From: Streptomyces sp. WP-1
Lineage (GTDB): Bacteria; Actinomycetota; Actinomycetes; Streptomycetales; Streptomycetaceae
DNA length: 64,000 bases
NCBI RefSeq assembly: GCF_030450125.1
Contig: NZ_CP123923.1
Coordinates: 1,054,001 to 1,118,000 of the forward strand
Reading direction: 5' to 3'
Shown: in pieces, positions 52,762-60,133 of the stretch
Position numbering within the stretch: position 1 is the stretch's first letter
How the letters are laid out: each line of letters starts with the position of its first letter
Translations under genes and position numbers: made by a program
Notes under the pieces: model-generated
The model's database searches: none
What the model saw: only the letters and a program-made list of their open reading frames with translations
What the model was told of the DNA's origin: nothing

Positions 52762-52974
52762 GTGAACAAGGGACAGTGGATCACGGGTGGCGCGCGCCAG
52801 GAACTGGCCGACGCCTTCGCCGGGGAGTACCGGGAGGGGCGGTCGATCCGCGCCATCGCCGAGGCGCACGGCCGGTCGTACGGCTTCGTGCATCGCCTGC
52901 TCGGCGAGGCGGGTGTGCCGCTGCGGGCCCGGGGCGGCGATGTGCGGGCGGGAGCCGGCCGCTCGGCGCGATGA
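52762..52974 (+). CDS. small helix-turn-helix DNA-binding protein
   Basis: 70 residues; GTG 52762 follows AAGGAG. The centre, YREGRSIRAIAEAHGRSYGF followed by VHRLLGEAGVPLR, is a resolvase/homeodomain-like HTH. Such 65-75-residue HTH proteins are widespread in Streptomyces. It is probably a DNA-binding regulator, target unknown. It is followed by a DUF5133 gene. Confidence 0.78.
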   Translation: MNKGQWITGGARQELADAFAGEYREGRSIRAIAEAHGRSYGFVHRLLGEAGVPLRARGGDVRAGAGRSAR

Positions 52975-53082
52975 CGTGCGAAAAGCCGCGGGAGCGGTGC
53001 ATACGGCGATCCGGCGGGGGCAGTCGGGATGCCGGGGGGCACGGGTCCCCCGTCCGGCTGTCATGTCAGGGAGGATTCCGCC

Positions 53083-53328
53083 GTGTTGCTGCCCGCCGAG
53101 AAGGAAGTGCGCGCGCTGCTGGCCCGGTTCGCCGAGGCCCGCTTCCGCCATGATCTCCAGCCCAGCGGCCGTTCGAGCCGTGAGCTGGAGGACACCTCCT
53201 ACACGCTGTGCGTGATGACCGGCACCCGGACGGTGCAGGAGGCGCTCGCCGCGGCCGACGCGCTCCTGGAGCAGTTCCGGGAGAACCGCCGTGCGGCCGA
53301 CGGGCACACCCGGGCGCTGGCCGCCTGA
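53083..53328 (+). CDS. DUF5133 family protein
   Basis: 81 residues with a GTG start after GGAGG. LLPAEKEVRALLARF, LEDTSYTLCVMTGTRTVQEA and ALLEQF are the marks of DUF5133, a small Streptomyces family rich in paralogues. No function is known. Confidence 0.8.
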   Translation: MLLPAEKEVRALLARFAEARFRHDLQPSGRSSRELEDTSYTLCVMTGTRTVQEALAAADALLEQFRENRRAADGHTRALAA

Positions 53329-53412
53329 AAAGGCCCGGGATTCGGCGCGTTGTCGGCGCTCTCGGGCATCCGTACGTCCTCGTGATTCGTTTTCTGCCCG
53401 AAAGAGAGCCAG

Positions 53413-54225
53413 ATGACCATACCGGTGCGCCCTCTGCGGCGCGTGCGCCGGGACCGGCGGTTCGATCTGCGGACGACCACCTGGTTCTTCGTCCTGCTCG
53501 CGATCGTCCTCTGCCTGCTGGCGCTGGTGGTGCGCCTCGCGGCGGGTGTCGTCGAGCGTCGTCCGCTGTGGGCCGCCGTCCTGGCCGTGCTCGCCGTCGC
53601 CGGGGTCCTGCTGTGGCGGCCCGCGCGGGGAAGGCTGTCCGCCGGGAGGTGGGCCCGGCGGGCCGCCCGCGCGCTGGAGGAGGGAGCCGAGGCGGCGTCC
53701 GACAGTCTCCATCTGACGCCGGTGGACGAGACCGTCGTACCGGACGCCGGGGGGTGCCTCCGTACGGACGTGCTGCCGCCCCCGGTCGCCGCGCCGGGTG
53801 AGTACGGCACGGAGCCCACGCTTCTCCTCGACTCCCCCGACGCCTACGCCGAGTTGGACCCCGACGGGTTCGAGCAGGCCATCGCCGAGCTGTGCGAGCG
53901 GGAGGGGTGCAGCGAGGTGGAGGTGGTGGGCGGCGCCGGCGATCTGGGGGCGGATGTCGTCGCGGTCACGCCGGAGGGACTGCGCGTGGTCATCCAGTGC
54001 AAGCAGTACGGCGACACCAACAAGGTGGGCTCGCAGGACATGCAGCGCTTCGGCGGCACCTGTTTCACCATCCACGAGGCCGACGTCGCGGCGCTCGTCA
54101 CCACCAGCGAGTTCACCACACCCGCGCTCGACTACGCGCGGCAGTGCGGCATCGTCTGCGTGGACGGGGTGGAACTGGAGGCGTGGCGCGCGGGGACGGG
54201 CCCGAGGCCCTGGGATCCCCGCTAG
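53413..54225 (+). CDS. membrane-anchored Mrr-type restriction endonuclease-like protein
   Basis: 270 residues. Two hydrophobic helices (about 23-47 and 52-66) are followed by a linker and a C-terminal Mrr_cat nuclease domain (about 148-260). The PD-(D/E)xK signature is present: GGAGDLGADVVAVT supplies the acidic residue and VVIQCKQYG the QxK. It may cut modified or foreign DNA near the membrane. There is no methyltransferase beside it, as expected for a type IV-like or DNA-processing enzyme. ATG 53413 lies after a purine-rich stretch (GAGAGCCAG). Confidence 0.83.
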   Translation: MTIPVRPLRRVRRDRRFDLRTTTWFFVLLAIVLCLLALVVRLAAGVVERRPLWAAVLAVLAVAGVLLWRPARGRLSAGRWARRAARALEEGAEAASDSLHLTPVDETVVPDAGGCLRTDVLPPPVAAPGEYGTEPTLLLDSPDAYAELDPDGFEQAIAELCEREGCSEVEVVGGAGDLGADVVAVTPEGLRVVIQCKQYGDTNKVGSQDMQRFGGTCFTIHEADVAALVTTSEFTTPALDYARQCGIVCVDGVELEAWRAGTGPRPWDPR

Positions 54226-54260
54226 CCCGGCGGGAGTTGAAGCCGGAGACTCCCAACTCC

Positions 54261-56663
54261 TCAACCGTTCAGGTGCCGTTGCAGCCAGTCGGCGGCGGCA
54301 CGGCGGAAGAGCCGGCGGTTGTCGGCGCGGAGGAAGTCGTGTCCCTCCTCGCGCAGGGTGAGGAGTTCGGCGGGCACACCGCGCTCGCGTGCCGCCCGTA
54401 CGAACTGCTCCGACTCCCTGGGCGGCACATTGGTGTCGTGCTCCCCGTGCACCGCGAACACCGGTGCCCGCAGCGCGTCGATCCGGGACATCGGCGACAG
54501 CTCCCGCAGCAGTTCGCGGTCGCGTTCGGGATGGCCGTACTTGTGGGCCGCCGACTGGGCGATCCAGGGTTCGGTGCCCTCGAAGAACGTCGCCAGGTCC
54601 GACATGCCGCACACCGCGACGCCGGTCCGGAAGAGGTCCGGATGCCAGACCAGGGAGGCGAAGGTGAGGTAGCCGCCGTACGAGCGGCCCATCACCGCGA
54701 GCCGGGACGGGTCGGCGGGACCGGCCAGTACGGCGTGGGCGGTGCAGTCCGCCACGTCGTCGAGGGCGGCGAACCGGCCCCGCCCCAGGTCCGCGTCCAC
54801 GAACGACCGGCCGTAGCCGGAGGATCCGCGGACATCGGGCGCGAAGATGTCCAGTCCCCGGCCGAGGATCTCGTGGTACAGCGGGTCGAGGACGGGGCGT
54901 TCCTGGTCCTCGGGGCCGCCGTGCAGATGGATGACACAGGGCGCCGGTTCGCCGGGCGCGCGCCCCGGGGCGCGGTAGTACCAGCCGTTCAACTGGAGCC
55001 CGTCCCGGGCGGTGGGGCGCAGCGGGACCGGTCGGACGGGCGGGCGGCCGGGCGGTACGGCGTCCTCGTCCCGGGAGGACCACGGGGTGCGGACCGGGGT
55101 CGCGCCGTCGGGCAGCCACCAGATGCCGGGGCGCCGACGGGACCCCGAAAGGGCCAGCGCCAGGCGGGAGTCGGCGTCCGTGATGCGGGTGACGACCTCG
55201 TGGGGCAGGGAGACGTGCCGGGAGGAGCGGGCGGTGCCCTCTCCCGGTCGGGTGTCCGCGCCCTTCCCCGTGTCCGCCTCCGTTCCGGTCTCCCTGTCCA
55301 GGATCTCCACGTCGCTCATGCCCCGGACGTTCCAGGCGAGCACGGCGGTGGCGCCGTCGCGGGTGTACCGCAGCAGTTCCAGGTCGCTGCCCTCGCGTGC
55401 GGCGACGGTCGACCAGCCGAGCGGCCGTCCGTCCGGGCCGAGTTCGGCGGCGAGCAGGACCGCGAACTCCCGGTGGGCGTTGCTGCGCAGCCGGAGGACG
55501 TCCGCGCGGGGGGAGAAGCTGCCGATCCACGGGTCCCCGTCGGCCACCGGCATCACACACGTCGTCACATGGTCGGCGGTGCGCAGCACGACCGCCTCGC
55601 GCCGGCCGCGCGGTCCCCGGCGCAGCAGGGCGAGCGTCCCGTCGCGGCTGAGGTCGCACACCCGCAGCGTCGCCGCGTCCTTCACGGCGGCGATCAGGAC
55701 GGGGGCGGCGACCGCGTCGGGGTCGACCAGGTACGCCGAGAGCCCGTCGCCGAAGCCGGTGGCCGGGAGGGTCCCGCCCGGGGCGCCGACCGGGGCCCTC
55801 CCCACCGTGACGGACGGCGACGGCAGGGCCGGGCCCCCGTCCGTGTGGGGGGCGGGGCCGAGCAGTTCCGTGTCGCCCGCGCGGCCCTGCCAGTGGTCCG
55901 GGAGCCGACCGTCGGACAGGCCGAGGGCGCGACCGGTGCCGGGGTCGGACGGGCCGTCGGCGCCGGTGTTGTCGAACCCGGACGGGGCGGCCGGGGCGGG
56001 CGGCCCGGTGGGGACCGCGACGGTGACCGTGACCGCCGATCCGTCGTGCGCCCAGCAGCCCAGGTACGCGGAGCTGCCCGGTTCGGCGCCGGCCAGGATC
56101 TGCCGGTCGCTGCCGTCGGGGCGCACGCACAGCACCCGGGTGTGCTCGCCGCCGCCGGGCGCCGTGGTGTAGGCGATCCAGCGGCCGTCGGGCGCCCAGG
56201 ACACCTCCCGTACGGGGTCCGGGCCGTCGTCGAGCAGTCGTACCGGCTCGCCGTCGGCGGGACCCGTCCACAGCTGGGGCACGCCGCCCCGGTCGCAGAT
56301 GAAGGCGAGCCGGTTGCCGGACGGGTCGGCCGAGGGGTACCAGCAGCCGTGCGCGATGAGCCGTGTCGGCGCGTCGCGGGGCCCGGAGGCGTCCGGCAGC
56401 GGGACGCGGGCGGGCGCGGCGAAGGCGGCGGCCGGGCCGTCGGAGGTCGCCGGGCCGTCGGAGGCCGCAGAGCCGTCCGAGGCCGTCGGGGGCGGGTCGG
56501 CGGTTCCGTCCGGGTGCTGGGCGGGACGCTCGGCCGGGCGCGCGGGGGACGGCCGTCCGGCACCGGCCGTGCCGGTGTCGGGCGGGTCCTCCGCGCCGGG
56601 GTCCGCGGCCGGGTTGCGTGCGGTCGCGTCCCCTGCGGTCAGATTCCGTGTGTTTGAAGCCAT
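54261..56663 (-). CDS. S9 family peptidase (prolyl oligopeptidase-like)
   Basis: 800 residues from ATG 56663; GTG 56687 is an alternative. The N-terminal 90 residues are disordered Pro/Ala/Asp-rich. A beta-propeller (about 100-530) has repeated SxDG..ia units. The alpha/beta hydrolase domain (about 545-800) has the triad Ser in GRSYGG, Asp in GEHDTNVP and His in EEGHDF. There is no signal peptide, so it is cytosolic. Its start overlaps the end of the amidotransferase gene by about 25 bp, so the two are coupled. The context suggests turnover of the dipeptide-like product made by its neighbours. Confidence 0.88.
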   Translation of the reverse strand: MASNTRNLTAGDATARNPAADPGAEDPPDTGTAGAGRPSPARPAERPAQHPDGTADPPPTASDGSAASDGPATSDGPAAAFAAPARVPLPDASGPRDAPTRLIAHGCWYPSADPSGNRLAFICDRGGVPQLWTGPADGEPVRLLDDGPDPVREVSWAPDGRWIAYTTAPGGGEHTRVLCVRPDGSDRQILAGAEPGSSAYLGCWAHDGSAVTVTVAVPTGPPAPAAPSGFDNTGADGPSDPGTGRALGLSDGRLPDHWQGRAGDTELLGPAPHTDGGPALPSPSVTVGRAPVGAPGGTLPATGFGDGLSAYLVDPDAVAAPVLIAAVKDAATLRVCDLSRDGTLALLRRGPRGRREAVVLRTADHVTTCVMPVADGDPWIGSFSPRADVLRLRSNAHREFAVLLAAELGPDGRPLGWSTVAAREGSDLELLRYTRDGATAVLAWNVRGMSDVEILDRETGTEADTGKGADTRPGEGTARSSRHVSLPHEVVTRITDADSRLALALSGSRRRPGIWWLPDGATPVRTPWSSRDEDAVPPGRPPVRPVPLRPTARDGLQLNGWYYRAPGRAPGEPAPCVIHLHGGPEDQERPVLDPLYHEILGRGLDIFAPDVRGSSGYGRSFVDADLGRGRFAALDDVADCTAHAVLAGPADPSRLAVMGRSYGGYLTFASLVWHPDLFRTGVAVCGMSDLATFFEGTEPWIAQSAAHKYGHPERDRELLRELSPMSRIDALRAPVFAVHGEHDTNVPPRESEQFVRAARERGVPAELLTLREEGHDFLRADNRRLFRRAAADWLQRHLNG

Positions 56664-58420
56664 ATCTCCAGCAGAGCCACTTGCCACAGCGCGTTCGCTC
56701 CGCGCCTGGTGCGGTGTCGGTCGGGGGCCGCGAGGAGTGCGGCGATGTAGGAGTCCTGGAAGACGCCGCGGCGCTTCGCCTCGGGGGCGCTCAGCGCGTC
56801 GCGCACCTTTTCCAGGACGGGACCGGCCATGTGGGTGATCGCCGGGACGGGGAAGTAGCCCTTGGGACGGTCGACCACCTCGGGCGGCACGAGTTTGCGC
56901 CCGGCCTCCTTGAGAACGCCCTTGCCGCCGTCGGCCAGCTTCAGCTCCGGCGGACAGGCGGCCGCGAGTTCCACCAGCTCGTGGTCGAGGAACGGCACGC
57001 GGGCCTCCAGGCCCCAGTCCATGGTCATGTTGTCGACCCGCTTGACCGGGTCGTCCGGCAGCATGACGTGGGTGTCCAGGCGCAGGGCCGCGTCGAGTGC
57101 CGTCTCGGCCCCGGGCGCCGCCATGTGCTCCCGGACGAACCGGCCGCAGACGTCGTCCTCGGGCAGCATCTCCGGGCGCAGGACGGCGGCGAGATCCTCG
57201 TGCGACCGGTCGAAGTAGGTCTCGGCGTACCGCTCCGGCTCCTCCTCGCGGGCCGCGTCGGCCAGGCGCGGGTACCAGTGGTATCCGGCGAAGACCTCGT
57301 CGGCGCCCTGCCCGCTCTGGACGACCTTGACGTGCCGCGAGACCTGCTCGGACAGCAGGTGGAAGGCGACCACGTCGTGGCTCATCATGGGCTCGCTCAT
57401 CGCCGCGACCGCCCCGTCCAGCGCCGTGGACACGCGCCGCGAGGGGACCAGCAGCTGATGGTGATCGGTGGCGAACTCCCGGGCGACCAGGTCGGAGTAC
57501 CGGAACTCGTCGCCCTCGTCACCGGCCTCCGCCTCGAAGCCCACGCTGAACGTCGCCAGGTCCCGCTGCCCCTCGTCGGCCAGCAGGGCGACGATCAGAC
57601 TGGAGTCCAGGCCCCCGGACAGCAGGACACCGACCGGGACGTCCGCGACCATGCGCCGCTGTACGGCGGTGCGCAGCGCGTCCAGCACCGCGTCCCGCCA
57701 CTCGGCGGCGTCCATGCCGAGATGCTCGGGGCGGCGCGTGTACGACGGCTGCCAGTAGCGGTGGTCGCGGTGGGTGCCGTCCGGCTCGACGACCCGCACG
57801 GTGGCCGGGGGGAGCTTGCGCACCCCCGCCAGCACGGTGCGGGGCGCGGCCACGGTCGCGTGCCAGCTGAGGTACTGGTGCAGGGCGACCGGGTCCAGCG
57901 AGGTGTCGACGTCACCGGCCGCGAGCAGCGCGGGCAGCGAGGAGGCGAAGCGCAGCCGCCCGGCTGTCCGTGCCAGGTAGAGGGGCTTGATGCCGAGCCG
58001 GTCGCGGATCAGGATCAGCCGGCCGGTGCGGTGCTCGACCAGGGCGATCGCGAACATGCCGAGGAAGCGGTCGACGCAGGCGGTCCCCCACTGCCGGTAC
58101 GCGGCGAGGACGACCTCGGTGTCGGAGGTGGACCGGAACCGGTGGCCGAGGGCGGCCAGCTCCGCCCGCAGCTCCCGGTAGTTGTAGATGCAACCGTTGA
58201 AGACGCCGGTGACCTCTCCCGTGGCGTCGGTCAGGGGCTGGGCCCCGCGTTCGGAGAGGTCGATGATCTTCAGCCGCCGGTGTCCCAGGGCCACGGCGTC
58301 CCGCGTCCAGATCCCCTGCCCGTCGGGGCCCCGGGGGGCGAGCCGGTCGCTCATCCGCTCGACGGCCGCCGGATCGGGCCGCGTGCCGTCGAAGCGCATC
58401 TCACCGCTCAGACCGCACAT
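56639..58420 (-). CDS. asnO: asparagine-synthase-like amidotransferase, N-acetylglutaminylglutamine amide type
   Basis: 593 residues. The class II glutamine amidotransferase domain has Cys2 (MCGLSGEMRFDG), GHRRLKIIDLSERGAQP and FNGCIYNYREL. The synthetase domain has the ATP-pyrophosphatase loop LLSGGLDSS and QSGQGADEVFAGYHWYP. This wording (GEMRFDG, GCIYNYRELRAEL, GIKPLYLARTAGRL) is that of the amidotransferase of the osmoprotectant N-acetylglutaminylglutamine amide (NAGGN) system rather than plain AsnB. The standard partner (GNAT plus ATP-grasp) is absent; a YbdK-type ligase precedes it and an S9 peptidase follows. The symbol is provisional. Confidence 0.78.
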   Translation of the reverse strand: MCGLSGEMRFDGTRPDPAAVERMSDRLAPRGPDGQGIWTRDAVALGHRRLKIIDLSERGAQPLTDATGEVTGVFNGCIYNYRELRAELAALGHRFRSTSDTEVVLAAYRQWGTACVDRFLGMFAIALVEHRTGRLILIRDRLGIKPLYLARTAGRLRFASSLPALLAAGDVDTSLDPVALHQYLSWHATVAAPRTVLAGVRKLPPATVRVVEPDGTHRDHRYWQPSYTRRPEHLGMDAAEWRDAVLDALRTAVQRRMVADVPVGVLLSGGLDSSLIVALLADEGQRDLATFSVGFEAEAGDEGDEFRYSDLVAREFATDHHQLLVPSRRVSTALDGAVAAMSEPMMSHDVVAFHLLSEQVSRHVKVVQSGQGADEVFAGYHWYPRLADAAREEEPERYAETYFDRSHEDLAAVLRPEMLPEDDVCGRFVREHMAAPGAETALDAALRLDTHVMLPDDPVKRVDNMTMDWGLEARVPFLDHELVELAAACPPELKLADGGKGVLKEAGRKLVPPEVVDRPKGYFPVPAITHMAGPVLEKVRDALSAPEAKRRGVFQDSYIAALLAAPDRHRTRRGANALWQVALLEIWLQTHGI

Positions 58421-58654
58421 CCGCGACCACCTCCCCCGTGCCCGTACGGGGCGCGCGGCGCGTGCGGCCTCTGCGGCGCGGGCGGCGGTGAGGTGCGCGG
58501 GAGGCCGCGCACCGGCATGTGGCCGGGGCTGGTCGACACGGGACTGCTTCTCCTTCGCGACGAGGGGGTGTCCGGGTGGTGCCTGCGTTCTCCGTGTGCC
58601 CTCTTCCGTCCTTTCTCCGCGCCCATGGTGCGGGGGCGGCCTTCTCCGGTGCGG

Positions 58655-59806
58655 CTACGCGGCGGCCTGGCCCGGGGAGGTGACGCGGGGCGCGGGGGTG
58701 GTGCGCCGTGGGCGCGGGCCCTCCTCGCCCCGGGTCTCCGCGATCGCCAGATCCGTGCAGGCCAGCAGGTCGTCGTGGTGGGCGGTACGACGGATGCGGT
58801 GGGCGGCGCTGCCGTCCGCGAGCGCGCGTTCGGCGAGGCTCAGGACCGTGGGCCAGTCCCCGGCGGCCTCCAGCGCCGGGCGCACCCGCCCCAGCAGACC
58901 CCGGACGACCTGGGCCGCGGGCGCCTCGCGCCGGGTGCCGGGGTCGATCAGGGCGCCCTCCAGGCCGGAACGCGCGGCCCGCCAGGCGGCGGCGCGCAGC
59001 CATTCGTGCCGTCCCGGGCAGGCGGGCGGGTCCGCCGACTCCAGCCGCGCGCGGGCGTCGGTCACCAGGGCGCGGAAGAGCCCGGCGATCAGTACGACCG
59101 TCTCCGCGCGGGGGCAGGCGTCGCAGATGCGCAGTTCGAGGGTCTGCTGGTGGGCGGAGGGCCGGATGTCGTAGTAGATCATCCCCACGTCGCTGATGAC
59201 GCCGGAACGGACCAGGCCCTGCACGACCGCGTCGTACTCGGCGGCGTCGGCGAAGCAGCCGGGCGGGCCCGCGGTGGGCCAGCGCTGCCAGACCATGGTC
59301 CGCCAGCTGGCGTACCCGGTGTCGGCGCCCGCCCAGAAGGGGGAACTGGCGGACAGGGCCAGCAGCGCGTGCAGCCACGGCGAGACCTCGCACATGACGC
59401 GTACGGCCAGGTCCCGGTCGGGGACGTCGACATGGACATGGGTCCCGCAGATCAGCTGCTCGTCGGCGATCAAGCGGTAGTCGTCGACCATACGGCGATA
59501 TCGGCGCCCGGGGGTGGGACGGGTGTCCTCGGCGCGGGCCAGCGGCACGGTACCGGCGGCCACGACGGCCAGTCCGTGTGCGTTCGCCGCGGCATCGAGC
59601 CGGCGCCTGGCACCGGTCACATCGTCGTACAGGTCGGCAAGGGACTCATGCACACCACTGTTCGTCTCCACGGCCGCCTGCTGCAACTCGGTCGTGAAGG
59701 TGTACCCGGGGAGACCTTCCAGCACGGAATCGGCCCTCGGGGCGAGCCGGCCCGTCTCCACCTCGACGACGTGGAATTCCTCTTCCACTCCGATACGAAC
59801 GGTCAC
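58655..59806 (-). CDS. GCS2/YbdK-type carboxylate-amine ligase
   Basis: 383 residues. GTG 59806 follows AGGAG with 5-base spacing. RIGVEEEFHVVEVETGRLAP, ELQQAAVETNSGVHESLADL, CGTHVHVDVPDRD and SAHQQTLELRICDACPR are the standard blocks of the weak glutamate-cysteine-ligase family (GCS2, YbdK). These enzymes join an acyl carboxylate, usually glutamate, to an amine using ATP. Placement upstream of the amidotransferase suggests that it makes a gamma- or dipeptide substrate for it. A 234-bp gap separates them, so a second promoter is possible. Confidence 0.85.
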   Translation of the reverse strand: MTVRIGVEEEFHVVEVETGRLAPRADSVLEGLPGYTFTTELQQAAVETNSGVHESLADLYDDVTGARRRLDAAANAHGLAVVAAGTVPLARAEDTRPTPGRRYRRMVDDYRLIADEQLICGTHVHVDVPDRDLAVRVMCEVSPWLHALLALSASSPFWAGADTGYASWRTMVWQRWPTAGPPGCFADAAEYDAVVQGLVRSGVISDVGMIYYDIRPSAHQQTLELRICDACPRAETVVLIAGLFRALVTDARARLESADPPACPGRHEWLRAAAWRAARSGLEGALIDPGTRREAPAAQVVRGLLGRVRPALEAAGDWPTVLSLAERALADGSAAHRIRRTAHHDDLLACTDLAIAETRGEEGPRPRRTTPAPRVTSPGQAAA

Positions 59807-60133
59807 GCAGACTCCTAGGTGACGGCCGAACGCCCACAACCGCGCCCGGAAGCCGCCCCGCCCCATCAGTCCCCCGGAGGCGAGTTGTGCCCCCCGACTT
59901 CCCACGAGGCCCATTGCTAAGCGTCCGGCCCCTGGCCGATGCGCCCGGCCCGGCGGCGGGCAGCGCACTCACGGGCCGGCGGGCGGCGGGCGGCCGTCCC
60001 CTGTCGCCCCGCTGCCGCGCGCCCCCGCCGTTGCCCGAACGGGCCGCTCATCCTGCCCGTTCGGACCTGGCGCCGGCGCTCACGAGCACGTATGCAGGAG
60101 AAGTTGATCAACACATCTTGGAGGAGAGACCCC
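59807..60133. other. 327-bp divergent intergenic region
   Basis: No gene is seen. It separates the ligase (left) from the DUF4157 gene (right). In-frame ATGs at 60092 and further upstream could extend the DUF4157 protein, but only the TTG at 60134 has a GGAGG. No strong palindrome was noted. Confidence 0.4.

Noticed and set aside
54225..54261. Operon between the Mrr nuclease and the S9 peptidase
   Set aside because: They converge (stops at 54225 and 54261), so they are not co-transcribed.
56363..59818. 1151-codon plus-strand frame opposite the amidotransferase and ligase
   Set aside because: Antisense shadow; no ribosome site and no recognisable motif.
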